The translations under genes and the position numbers were made by a program. From the NCBI GenBank assembly GCA_947598395.1, contig CANQFG010000007.1, positions 1 to 32,863 of the forward strand: DNA of 32,863 nucleotides, read 5' to 3'. Source of the stretch: an uncultured Bacilli bacterium. GTDB lineage: Bacteria > Bacillota_I > Bacilli_A > RF39 > UBA660. Positions 18,250 through 28,177 of this stretch are shown in pieces. Each line of letters opens with the position of its first letter. Positions within the stretch are counted from its first letter, which is position 1. Below the pieces are notes generated by a model, which worked only from the letters and a program-made list of their open reading frames with translations, was not told where the DNA came from and did no database searches.

Positions 18250-19413
18250 ATGAAACTATTTTTAATTAAAGTTCGTAATAAAATTAATAAAATTTTGGCG
18301 CCATTAGTTTTTTATGTATTTAGAGTTTTTCCCATAAACAATCATAAAGTGTTAGTTGAAAGTTTTGCTGGTAAAGGGTATGGTGGAAATTCTAAATATG
18401 TTGTTGAAGCATTACTTGAGCAAAATGTGCAAAATGATATTGTTTGGGTAACAAAAAATAAAGAAAATTTGCCAAATTCAGTAAGAAGCGTTAAGCCATA
18501 TTCATTGAAATGGATATATGAATTATCAACCGCAAGGGTGTGGATTAATAATATGAGATTCAGCCCGTATATTAGAAAGCGAAAAAATCAATATTATATT
18601 CAGTTATGGCATGGATGGATTGCCTTAAAGAAAATAGAATACGATGTATTTGATAAATTGGAAAAATATTATCAAAAAAGTATAAAAAATGATAATAGCA
18701 TGATTGATGTTATGATTTCTAATGGTAAAAAAACTACAGAATTTATAAGAAAATCTTTTAAGTATAAAGGTAAAATTTTAGAATTTGGTACGCCTAGAAA
18801 TGATGTGTTAGTGAAAAATAATCCTAATTTAAGAAAACAAGTATTAGAAAAATTAAATATTGATGAGGATTCTAATCTTTTATTATATGCTCCTACTTTT
18901 AGAAATACATATAGTAATAATAATCCATATGATGTAGACTTAATAAGAATAAAAAAAATATTAGAAAACAAATCAAAAGAAAAATGGGTAATATTAATGC
19001 GGCTGCATCCTAATGTAGCTGATAAAAAATTATTTACAAACTATTCCAAAGATATTATTAATGCTACCAATTTTCCTAATATTCAAGAATTATTATGCGT
19101 TAGTAATTTGGCTATTACTGACTATTCTAGTATTATGTTTGATTGTATGTTTTCGAATGTTCCAGTTATTTTGTATGCGAGTGATTTAAATAAATATTTA
19201 GACGAAAGAGGGTTTTATTATTCTTTGAATAAATTACCATTCCCGCTATTTGAAAATAATGATAAATTATGTGCTTATTTAGAAAATAATAATTGGAAAA
19301 AAATTGTAAATAATTATAAATTAATGAAAGATGATTATATTGAAGATGGCAATTCCAGTATTAGAGTAGCAGAATTAATAAATCAGGTTATTGAAAAATA
19401 TGAAAACAAATAA
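18250..19413 (+). CDS. CDP-glycerol glycerophosphotransferase family protein (TagB/TagF-like)
   Basis: YYIQLWHGW, LLYAPTFRNTY, RLHPNV, ITDYSSIMFDCMF, YLDERGFYY. Confidence 0.88.
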   Translation: MKLFLIKVRNKINKILAPLVFYVFRVFPINNHKVLVESFAGKGYGGNSKYVVEALLEQNVQNDIVWVTKNKENLPNSVRSVKPYSLKWIYELSTARVWINNMRFSPYIRKRKNQYYIQLWHGWIALKKIEYDVFDKLEKYYQKSIKNDNSMIDVMISNGKKTTEFIRKSFKYKGKILEFGTPRNDVLVKNNPNLRKQVLEKLNIDEDSNLLLYAPTFRNTYSNNNPYDVDLIRIKKILENKSKEKWVILMRLHPNVADKKLFTNYSKDIINATNFPNIQELLCVSNLAITDYSSIMFDCMFSNVPVILYASDLNKYLDERGFYYSLNKLPFPLFENNDKLCAYLENNNWKKIVNNYKLMKDDYIEDGNSSIRVAELINQVIEKYENK

Positions 19414-20773
19414 AATTAAAGAGCTATTAAAAAATACTATAATTATTTACATTGGAAGATTTTGTACGCAATTTATATCATTTTTCTTGGTTCCTATTTA
19501 TACAAATTTACTATCAACTGCTGATTATGGTTATGTTGATTTATTACAAACTTATATAACTTTGCTAGTACCTATTATCATTTTTAGATTTGATTCTGGA
19601 GTTTTTAGGTTTTTAATTGATGAAAGAAACAATGAAAAAAATAAAGATAAAATAATATCAAATACAATATTTGTTATTACTGTTCAAATCGTTATATTAT
19701 TAATTTTGTTTGCAATGTGTAATAGCTTTTTTGATATTAAATACTTCTTATTTGTAATTTTAAATATTGTTGCATTAGCTTTGTCAACGATCTGTTTACA
19801 AATTTCAAGAGGATTGGGTAAAAACGTTGATTATTCGATTTCTAGCATAATTTGTGGTTTGACTACTGTTATTGTAAATATTGTATTTATAACAATTTTG
19901 AAAAAGAATGCGTCTTATATATTATTGGCATCATGTATTGGAAATTTACTATGTTCTATATATTTATTTTTTCGATGCAAAATATATAAATATGTCCATA
20001 AAAATAAAATGGATATACAACAATTAAAACAAATGTTAAAATATTCAATTCCTATGATTCCAGATGGACTTTCTTGGTGGATAGTTAACGCTTCTGATAG
20101 AACGATTATATCAATTCTAATAGGTAATTCCTTTAATGGGATATTTGCTGTTTCTCATAAATTTGCTAATATTATTTCTAGTTTTTCACAGGTATTTAAT
20201 ATGACTTGGCAAGAAAGTGCTTCTAAATATATTAATGAAGACGATAAAGATGCTTTTTTTTCTAAAATTTTAAATGATGCTATAATAAGCTTTTCAATTT
20301 TGTGTTTACTTTTGATGTCTGGAATGGCACTAATTTATAAACTTTTTGTTGGACATGAATATTTTTCGTCATATTATTATATTCCAATACTGTTATTTGG
20401 AAATTTTTTGACTGTTATTTCTGGTATTTTTGGTGGCGTTTACATTGCTAAAAAGCAAACTAAATCAGTTGCAAAAACAACCATGATGGCAGCAATAGTT
20501 AACATTATTGTACATTTTATTTTGATAAGAAAAATTAAATTATGGGCTGCGTGTATATCGACATTAATTTCATATAGCGTATTAACTTTATATAGATATT
20601 ACGATGTAAAGAAGTATGTTAATTTTCATTTTAATATAAAAAATACAGCTCAATTGTTTATATTATATTGTGAAACAATTATTATATATTATTTCGATAA
20701 TGTATTTGTATCAATAATGAATATAATAGTTATTTTTATATTTGTTTTTGTTAAATGGAAATATAAAAAATAA
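19400..20773 (+). CDS. Polysaccharide flippase (Wzx/MATE-like)
   Basis: IIIYIGRFCTQFISFFLVPIYTNLLSTADYGYVDLLQTY, IPMIPDGLSWWIVNASDRTII; about 12 TM segments. ATG at 19400 (ORF track uses TTG at 19391). Confidence 0.88.
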   Translation: MKTNKIKELLKNTIIIYIGRFCTQFISFFLVPIYTNLLSTADYGYVDLLQTYITLLVPIIIFRFDSGVFRFLIDERNNEKNKDKIISNTIFVITVQIVILLILFAMCNSFFDIKYFLFVILNIVALALSTICLQISRGLGKNVDYSISSIICGLTTVIVNIVFITILKKNASYILLASCIGNLLCSIYLFFRCKIYKYVHKNKMDIQQLKQMLKYSIPMIPDGLSWWIVNASDRTIISILIGNSFNGIFAVSHKFANIISSFSQVFNMTWQESASKYINEDDKDAFFSKILNDAIISFSILCLLLMSGMALIYKLFVGHEYFSSYYYIPILLFGNFLTVISGIFGGVYIAKKQTKSVAKTTMMAAIVNIIVHFILIRKIKLWAACISTLISYSVLTLYRYYDVKKYVNFHFNIKNTAQLFILYCETIIIYYFDNVFVSIMNIIVIFIFVFVKWKYKK

Positions 20774-20852
20774 ATTGTATTAACATAAATTATATTTTGT
20801 ATAGCGTTTAAGCTGCTTTTAGAAGTAATTATTAATTGTTTGGAGGATATAT

Positions 20853-21910
20853 ATGGAAAAAAAGAAAAAATATAATTTAAGCTTGATCCGCTTTTTAGCA
20901 ATGAATATGATTATTTTTTGCCATATATTTGAATGGATAGGGTACGATTTAAGCAATAGTAAAACTATAGGAATAGTTGGAAATTTTTTAGCAGTTGGTG
21001 TTCAAATTTTTTTACTATTATCAGGATATTTATATGGTAAAAGGGATGATTTATTTGAAAAAGATGGAAAAATAAAATTTGTTTTAAATAATTTTAAAAA
21101 AATTTTATTTGATTATTACATTTATGCCTTTATTGTCATATTTCCGATTTATTGCTTAAGTTCTGAAATTTCTGGAATAACAATATTAAAAAATATTTTT
21201 AGACTTTTAACTTTTTCTGGTTTTGGTTTTGGTTTTCGCCACTTGTGGTTTATTCAATATATTTTATTTTGCTACGTATTAACACCATTTTTTTACGATT
21301 TGAAGGTTTATTTAAAAAATAACATAAAATCTAAATATATATTAGTGTGCATATGTGGCATAGCTTTGTTAGAAATTTTTAGTTGTGCGTATAATCCGTA
21401 TTTTAATACTAAATTTATTAATTGTTATATTATTGGCTTTTTTATATTTCCATATTTAAAAGATTTAATAAAAAATAATAATTTAAATTTGGTCATTTCA
21501 CAATTAGGAATGTTGGTTATATTTACGATTTTTTGGTATATTTTAAGATTTAGTATTATGCCTAATACACATAGTGTATACTTATCATATATTATTGGAT
21601 ATGGGATAAGCTATAGTTGTATATTCCAAGCTGTTTCCTTGTTTGGTTTATATTCTATTCTCGGGGGGGGGTGGTTAATAAAAAAATATTAAAAAAAATA
21701 TTGGATTTTTCTGACAAATACTCGTATGATATATACATTTGTCACATGTTATTTGTCAAGGGAATTTTAAGTTTGATAAATATTACGCCGTATTTTGCTA
21801 TTAATATTTTTTTAGCTCTTTTAGCAATTGTTATTTCAGGAATTATTTTAAAAACTATTAGTAGCTTTGTACAAAGCAAAATAAATAATTTAAGAATTGC
21901 GATTATTTAG
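20853..21910 (+). CDS. Acyltransferase family 3 membrane protein, frame-disrupted at a G9 tract (ORFs 20853..21692 and 21617..21910)
   Basis: N-terminal ORF: LSLIRFLAMNMIIFCHI...GVQIFLLLSGYLYGK...FGFRHLWFIQYILFCYVLTPFF. The other frame carries the missing C-terminus FSDKYSYDIYICHMLFVKG. Frames exchange at GGGGGGGGG 21663-21671; +1 G (or -2) restores one ORF. Confidence 0.85.
21663..21671 (+). repeat. G9 homopolymer inside acyltransferase gene
   Basis: attctc-GGGGGGGGG-tggtta, read directly. Confidence 0.92.
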
Positions 21911-22081
21911 TAAATTATAAAAAAAATTAATTTTGACACAATTAAGTGATTTTAGTTAACTTTACATTTATTAATTATTATGTTATTCTAAGAACGAAGC
22001 ATTCGTGACTTTAACTTTTTTAAAGTGTTTTGATTAAAAAATTAGATAATTATTATGTTGTTAAAAATGGAGGAATTTTAA

Positions 22082-23845
22082 GTGAATAAATATTTTAAGT
22101 TAGATTTTAAAATAATACAAATTTTAAAAATATTCATTATCACTTTTATTATATGCAGTTTAACATTAATATTAGCATCAATTATACCTGATAAAAAAAT
22201 TGATAATAATGTTGAAGAATCAATAAAGTTGATGAATAAAGAAGGAGAATACCCAATTATTTTAAACCAAAAAAGTAGTTATTATCAAATTGATAATTGG
22301 ACCGAAGCGGCTTTGTTAAATTTTATTTATAATTGTGATTCAAAAAAACCCTTGGAGTGTACTTTCGCAGAAAAGACATATGTAATCGATGGTGGAACAG
22401 GATTAGAAAATGCTAATTTAATGCTAAAAGAAATTGGTCATAATTCTGCGTATACGGGAGAAAAGGTTGGCCATTATTATTTGCGCTCATCTTATTGGTT
22501 AGGTGGAAGGACAATATATATGCCATTATTAACATTTATAAATTATTATCAAATTAGATATGTAATATTAGCAGTTGGCATTTTACTTTCGCTATTTACT
22601 GCAATCGAAATCGCTAAAAAGATAAATTGGAAATATGCAATTGCGTTTATGCTTTCTTTGATTCTTACTAATTATTACGTTGGATTATTAGTATCTCCTC
22701 AGGCTCTTGTATATATTTTGACATTTTTAGGGATGGACTATATTTTACTTAAAAAGAAAAAAGTAAATTATTTTAATTTTATGTTTATTATAGGAATGTT
22801 GACTACATATTTTGACTGGTTTAGTATCCCACTAATTAGCTGGGGATTTATAATTATTACAATTTTGTTAAAAGAATATCATAAAAACAAAAAAATGGAA
22901 TTTAGTGAATTATTTAATATTATTTTTCAAACGGGCGTTGCTTGGTGTTTAGGATATGCATCTTTATTGATGTTTAGAATATTATTTAGTTATTTAGTGG
23001 TTGGAAATGATGCAATAAAGTATTTTACAGGAAGAGTATCTGATAATACCAGTGTAGGGGAATCTTCTATTATAATTAATATAGCTAAGGCTTTGAAAAA
23101 TAGTTTGAACGGACTTGTTCCTATATTAATTTTAAAGAAGGATTCTTTGATAAAAATCGGGTTGTTCTTTCTTGTTTTCTTAATATTTAATGGTATAATA
23201 TTAATTGTCAGTAAAAAATTAATAAAAATAAATAAGTCACATATTGTGGTGCCTTTATTATTAATATCATTGTCTCCTCTTGTATGGATAATAACTTTTA
23301 ATGGCTTTCATGCAAAGCATGCATGGTTTGCGTATAGATCATTAGGTATATATGTCTTTGCGATATTTATAATATTTATAATGTATATCGATAATATAAT
23401 TAGTAAATCAAAAAAGGTTAATAATGTTATAGTCAAATTAAAAGATTGGAATGTAATTAGATTTCTTATTGTTGGCGGAATTTCTACATTGATGGATTAT
23501 ATTATTTATATGGTAATTAGCATAAAATTTAACTTGATTGTGTCTAAATGTATTTCCATGATTTGTGCGGGTATATTTTCCTTTGTTAACAATAAAACTT
23601 GGACATTCAGGATTAATGAAAAAGTGAATACTAGAATGCTATTTTTATATATATTAACTCAATTAATAAATATAGGAACAAATACTACGATTAATTATTT
23701 AATGTTTGGAATTACTCATATCAAAACAATATCGTTCATAATAGCAACATTTGTTGCCATGGTAGTAAATTATTTATTGCAAAATTATGTTGTTTTTAAA
23801 GGAGAAAAAAAATATGAAGTATTCAATAGTTATTCCCTGCTATAA
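22082..23845 (+). CDS. Polytopic membrane protein (possible GT-C-like) fused to C-terminal GtrA domain
   Basis: N-terminal about 450 aa polytopic with a long extracytoplasmic loop; C-terminus VIRFLIVGGISTLMDYIIYMVI...NNKTWTFR...MVVNYLLQNYVVFK is GtrA-like. Confidence 0.8.
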   Translation: MNKYFKLDFKIIQILKIFIITFIICSLTLILASIIPDKKIDNNVEESIKLMNKEGEYPIILNQKSSYYQIDNWTEAALLNFIYNCDSKKPLECTFAEKTYVIDGGTGLENANLMLKEIGHNSAYTGEKVGHYYLRSSYWLGGRTIYMPLLTFINYYQIRYVILAVGILLSLFTAIEIAKKINWKYAIAFMLSLILTNYYVGLLVSPQALVYILTFLGMDYILLKKKKVNYFNFMFIIGMLTTYFDWFSIPLISWGFIIITILLKEYHKNKKMEFSELFNIIFQTGVAWCLGYASLLMFRILFSYLVVGNDAIKYFTGRVSDNTSVGESSIIINIAKALKNSLNGLVPILILKKDSLIKIGLFFLVFLIFNGIILIVSKKLIKINKSHIVVPLLLISLSPLVWIITFNGFHAKHAWFAYRSLGIYVFAIFIIFIMYIDNIISKSKKVNNVIVKLKDWNVIRFLIVGGISTLMDYIIYMVISIKFNLIVSKCISMICAGIFSFVNNKTWTFRINEKVNTRMLFLYILTQLINIGTNTTINYLMFGITHIKTISFIIATFVAMVVNYLLQNYVVFKGEKKYEVFNSYSLL

Positions 23846-24524
23846 TGAAAGCGAAAATTTATCTGATTTAGTTGATGCAATAAAAAAAGTTCCCGATAGT
23901 TTTGAAGCTGAATTTATTTTAGTTGAAAATGGCTCAATTGATAATAGTAGGGAAATATTTAAAAATATAAATGTTAAAAATATGAAGTTAGTATATGTTG
24001 ATAAAAATCAAGGATATGGTTATGGAATAATTCAAGGCTTAAAAGAATCAATAGGTGATTTTGTCGGTTGGATTCATGCTGATATGCAATATAATCCAAT
24101 TGATTTAATTCCTTTCTTTGAATATATAAATTTTCACGAAAAAGAAAAGTTGTTATTAAAAGGAAAAAGAAAGAATCGTAAATTTATTGAATACTTTTTT
24201 ACTTTTGGTATGAATATATATGACTCATTGCTATTTAAAGAAAAGATGAAAGAAGTTATGTCTATGCCGGTGATATTTAATAAAGAATTATTAAAATTTA
24301 TTGATTCTTTTCCATATGATTATTCTATAGATATTTTTATATATGCATTGGCATTAAAATTAAACTATAATATTGTACATTTACCTATTTATTTGAAAAA
24401 AAGGGAAAAGGGTCATTCTTCATGGAACAATGGTTTTATATCGCGAATTAAGCAAAGTAAAAAAATGATAGTAGCAAGCCAAGAAGTAAAGAAAGAATTA
24501 AAGTATAATGATAGGTATAAATAA
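23814..24524 (+). CDS. GtrB/DPM1-like glycosyltransferase family 2
   Basis: MKYSIVIPCYNESENLSDLVDAIKK...EFILVENGSIDNSREIF...NQGYGYGIIQGLKESIGDFVGWIHADMQYNP; RBS AAGGAG; overlaps the upstream gene. Confidence 0.88.
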   Translation: MKYSIVIPCYNESENLSDLVDAIKKVPDSFEAEFILVENGSIDNSREIFKNINVKNMKLVYVDKNQGYGYGIIQGLKESIGDFVGWIHADMQYNPIDLIPFFEYINFHEKEKLLLKGKRKNRKFIEYFFTFGMNIYDSLLFKEKMKEVMSMPVIFNKELLKFIDSFPYDYSIDIFIYALALKLNYNIVHLPIYLKKREKGHSSWNNGFISRIKQSKKMIVASQEVKKELKYNDRYK

Positions 24525-24574
24525 TTCTAATAAATTAAATGGAAACTTTAAATTTCGTATAGGGAGAGTAAATT

Positions 24575-26215
24575 ATGAAATTAAAAAATATAAAAAAAGA
24601 ATTATTGAAATTTGTAAATAAAAAAGCAATTATATTGGCAATAATTGTTTGGGCTATTTTGAACTTTAGTGGCATACAAAATGGTACTTTAGAATCAGAA
24701 GTGTTTTTAATTACTGTCTGCTTTAAAATAATTCATTTATTCTTCTTGTATTTCCTTTTTCTCATTATTGTTAATATCTATAATAATAAAAATAGTAAGA
24801 ATTTCAAAATAGGATTAGTATATTTTTTTGGTTATTTATTTATAGCTTTAATTTTATTACTCTTGATTTGGCCGGGGGCATGGAGTTGGGATGATATAAA
24901 TGTTTTATTAAGAGCAAACTTTTATATGGGAACAGCTTGGCAACATATTTTTACTCCCATATTATATGTTTTGTTTCTGCAAACAGTACCAATTGCTTCG
25001 GGAATTTTAATTATGCAAATATTAATAGCTGGTGCCATTATAGGATATTGTGTATCAAAAGTGTCTAGTATATTAAGCAATAGTATCAAAACTCAAAAAA
25101 TTATAAGTATAATTTTATTTATTCCAATGATTTTGCCGCCTATATTATTGCATATTTTATCTGGCTTTAGGATGGGACTGTATAGTTACTTTGAGTTATT
25201 ATTAATCACAGAAATGTTCGTTATTTACAAAGAAAAAAAAGAATTAAATTTATTTAGAATTATTTTATTATCCCTATTAGTTATATTTGTTGCATCTTGG
25301 AGAACTGAGGCTATTTATTATCCAATTATTTTTAGTTTGTTTTTACTATTAAATAGAAGTGCAGTACCTAAAAGAAAAACTATATTATTAATTTTAATAT
25401 TTACATTAATTCCAACATTAATGATAGGAAAATTAAATAACTTGTTGATTGGTACTAATGATTATTCAATAACTGCTACTGTAGAACCAGTTGAAAAACT
25501 AATCAAACATGCTAATTTAGAAGATTCAGAGGATTTAAACAATATTAATGAAGTATTAGACGTAAATTTTATATTAAATCATCCAACTTGGCGCGGATCA
25601 CAATATTTTTGGGGTGGTGCATTGCGAGAAGAATATTCTGAAAGTGATTATAAAAATTATTTAAAATCGTATTTGCATTTATCTTTAAAATATCCTTATA
25701 TAACTTTTAAAGCTATGTGGGATGTATTTTATGAGACAAGCGGATTAAGCATTAATAGAGATGGAATAACTAATCAAGCAACATTAATGGGAGCAACATT
25801 AAAAATATTTGATACTAGTAATCAATATGGTGATGCTTGGTCTAAAGTAAAAAGCCCTTTGAAAGGTCCAATTAATAGTAATTTAAGAGATAAAACATTA
25901 AGAGCATTGGCCTGCTTTGATAAAAACAGTGCAGTGTTACCACCATATTATATATTTTGGAATTTATTTATACCAATAATTTTATTGTTTATTAGCTTTT
26001 TAATTATGCTATTTAAGAAAAATTGGAACATGGTGTTTATTATTTTATCTTTATTTGTTAGAATACCATTGGTTTTTTTAACATCTTCAACATCTTTATT
26101 TATGTATTATCTTTCATTTTATGTGTGTGCATATTTTATTTCTTTTGTGGTGTTTATAGAATTAATTATATCGAAAAATAAAAATATAAAAAATAGAGTG
26201 GATGGTATTACATGA
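24575..26215 (+). CDS. Large polytopic membrane protein (putative DUF6020/GT-C-like)
   Basis: Many TM helices; IWPGAWSWDDINVLLRANFYMGTAWQHIFTPILYVLFLQ; next to gtrA- and gtrB-like genes. Confidence 0.65.
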   Translation: MKLKNIKKELLKFVNKKAIILAIIVWAILNFSGIQNGTLESEVFLITVCFKIIHLFFLYFLFLIIVNIYNNKNSKNFKIGLVYFFGYLFIALILLLLIWPGAWSWDDINVLLRANFYMGTAWQHIFTPILYVLFLQTVPIASGILIMQILIAGAIIGYCVSKVSSILSNSIKTQKIISIILFIPMILPPILLHILSGFRMGLYSYFELLLITEMFVIYKEKKELNLFRIILLSLLVIFVASWRTEAIYYPIIFSLFLLLNRSAVPKRKTILLILIFTLIPTLMIGKLNNLLIGTNDYSITATVEPVEKLIKHANLEDSEDLNNINEVLDVNFILNHPTWRGSQYFWGGALREEYSESDYKNYLKSYLHLSLKYPYITFKAMWDVFYETSGLSINRDGITNQATLMGATLKIFDTSNQYGDAWSKVKSPLKGPINSNLRDKTLRALACFDKNSAVLPPYYIFWNLFIPIILLFISFLIMLFKKNWNMVFIILSLFVRIPLVFLTSSTSLFMYYLSFYVCAYFISFVVFIELIISKNKNIKNRVDGIT

Positions 26216-26619
26216 TAGATAAATTATTTCAATTTTGCAAATTTTTTGGCGTTTCTGGTATTGGGTGGATTATAGATTTTACTATTTATAGCATAATTTC
26301 TATTTATATTAATCCACTTATTGCAAATATAATAAGTTCTTTTGTAGCAATTATTTTTGTATTTTCAGTTTCAACAAGAAAGATTTTTGTCAATGATAAT
26401 AAGTATAGTTTAAAAATCAAGTTTTTAATTTATGTAGTTTACCAAGTCGTTTTAGTGTCATTCACATCGTTTATAATAAGTAGTTTAGCTAAATCATTGG
26501 TAAGTTGTAATTTCTATTTAATTGTTAAATATTCTAAACTGTTAGCAAAAATTATAGTAACGCCATTTTCAATGATGTGCAATTTTATAGTTATGAGAAA
26601 GTTAATTGAAAGGATGTAA
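26212..26619 (+). CDS. GtrA-like flippase
   Basis: FCKFFGVSGIGWIIDFTIYSIISI...SFVAIIFVFSVSTRKIFV; ATGA overlap with upstream gene. Confidence 0.82.
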   Translation: MIDKLFQFCKFFGVSGIGWIIDFTIYSIISIYINPLIANIISSFVAIIFVFSVSTRKIFVNDNKYSLKIKFLIYVVYQVVLVSFTSFIISSLAKSLVSCNFYLIVKYSKLLAKIIVTPFSMMCNFIVMRKLIERM

Positions 26620-26622
26620 AAA

Positions 26623-27429
26623 ATGGACAAAATAATGGTTTTTATTCCAATGTATAATTGTGAAAAGCAAGTAATTAGGGTATTAAACCAATTTGATAAT
26701 GTTATGAACAAATACATTGATGAAATAGTAATTGTAAATAATATAAGTACGGATAATGGTGAACAAGCGGTAATTGAATATGCTAAAAAGAATTCAAAAA
26801 AGCTTAGCATTACTGTGCTTAGAAATGAAGAAAATTATAATTTAGGTGGTTCACATAAAGTAGCTTTTAAATACGCAGTTGATAATGATTTTGATTATGT
26901 AATTGTCTTGCATGGCGATGATCAGGGGAATATAAAAGATTTTTTACCTTATTTAAAAAGTGCAGAATACAAAAATTATGATGCAATATTAGGCTCTAGA
27001 TTTATGAAGGGTTCTAAATTGTGTGGATATTCAAAATTTAGAACATTTGGTAATAGAGTATATAATATTTTATTCAGTTTGGCATTAGGTAAAAAAATTA
27101 CTGATTTAGGAGCTGGGTTAAATATGTATAAAGTTAGTACTTTAAAAGATGAATACTATTTTAAATATCCTGATAAATTAACTTTTAATTGTTACATGTT
27201 ATTAGCTATAAAAAGTTATAATCAGGATGTCAAATTTGTCCCTATCACTTGGCGCGAAGATGATCAAGTTTCAAATGTTAAAATGATAAGTCAAGCATGG
27301 TTAACATTCAAGATTGCATTTTTCTTCTTTTTTAAAAGAAAACCTTATTTAGAATCAGAACATAGGGATAAAATAGTCAAAAATTATGCTGCGGAAGTAG
27401 TTTATAAGACAAAAACAAGAAAGGAGTAA
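26623..27429 (+). CDS. GtrB/DPM1-like glycosyltransferase family 2
   Basis: MVFIPMYNCEKQVIRVLNQF...EIVIVNNISTDNGEQ...NYNLGGSHKVAFKYAVDNDFDYVIVLHGDDQGN. Confidence 0.88.
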   Translation: MDKIMVFIPMYNCEKQVIRVLNQFDNVMNKYIDEIVIVNNISTDNGEQAVIEYAKKNSKKLSITVLRNEENYNLGGSHKVAFKYAVDNDFDYVIVLHGDDQGNIKDFLPYLKSAEYKNYDAILGSRFMKGSKLCGYSKFRTFGNRVYNILFSLALGKKITDLGAGLNMYKVSTLKDEYYFKYPDKLTFNCYMLLAIKSYNQDVKFVPITWREDDQVSNVKMISQAWLTFKIAFFFFFKRKPYLESEHRDKIVKNYAAEVVYKTKTRKE

Positions 27430-27436
27430 TTCGACA

Positions 27437-28177
27437 ATGAAAAAAATTCATTTAGTAATGCCTATGGGGGGAGCAGGATCAAGATTTTATAATCATGGTT
27501 ATAATATGCCAAAGCCATTAATTAAAATTAATGGAAAACCATTTCTTTTTTGGTCAACTCAATCTATTGCAAAATTTGTCGATTTAATAGATATAACATT
27601 TGTTGTATTAAAACAACATATAGAAGAATATAAAATTGATTCAGTAATAAAAGAATATTATCCAAAAGCTAATATTGTTGTTTTAGACCATGTACTTAAT
27701 GGTGCAGTATTAACTTGTATTGAAGGAGTAAAAAATATAAAAGATAATTATCCAATAATTTTTAACGATTGTGATCATTTGTTTTTATGTCAATCACTTT
27801 ATGAATTTTGCAATAATGAAAAATTAAATTTATTTGATGGCGCATTATTATCATTTAAATCTAATGATCCTAAGTATAGCTATTTAAAAGAAGATTTTGT
27901 TAGTAATGTCATTGAAACCGCTGAAAAAAAAGTTATAAGTGATAAAGCAATATGTGGAACTTATTTGTTTAACAATAAGGACATATTTTTAAAAAATGCT
28001 CAAGAATATTTAAAAGAGTGTAATTATAGTGAATATTTCATGAGTGGCGTTTATAATACTATGATAAAAAATAAATATACTGTTAAGTATTTTAATGTAG
28101 AAACTCATTTGGATTTTGGAACTCCGGAGGAATATGAGAATGCTAAATCAAATAAAAGCTTTATGGAGTTGCTTTAG
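27437..28177 (+). CDS. Nucleotidyltransferase (sugar-phosphate/capsule NTase, LicC-like class)
   Basis: HLVMPMGGAGSRFYNHGYNMPKPLIKINGKPFLFWS, FNDCDHLF, HLDFGTPEEYENA. Confidence 0.85.
   Translation: MKKIHLVMPMGGAGSRFYNHGYNMPKPLIKINGKPFLFWSTQSIAKFVDLIDITFVVLKQHIEEYKIDSVIKEYYPKANIVVLDHVLNGAVLTCIEGVKNIKDNYPIIFNDCDHLFLCQSLYEFCNNEKLNLFDGALLSFKSNDPKYSYLKEDFVSNVIETAEKKVISDKAICGTYLFNNKDIFLKNAQEYLKECNYSEYFMSGVYNTMIKNKYTVKYFNVETHLDFGTPEEYENAKSNKSFMELL

Noticed and set aside
27466-27471. G6 run in the nucleotidyltransferase
   Set aside because: It encodes the conserved MGGAGSR motif and is too short to be a strong slippage site.
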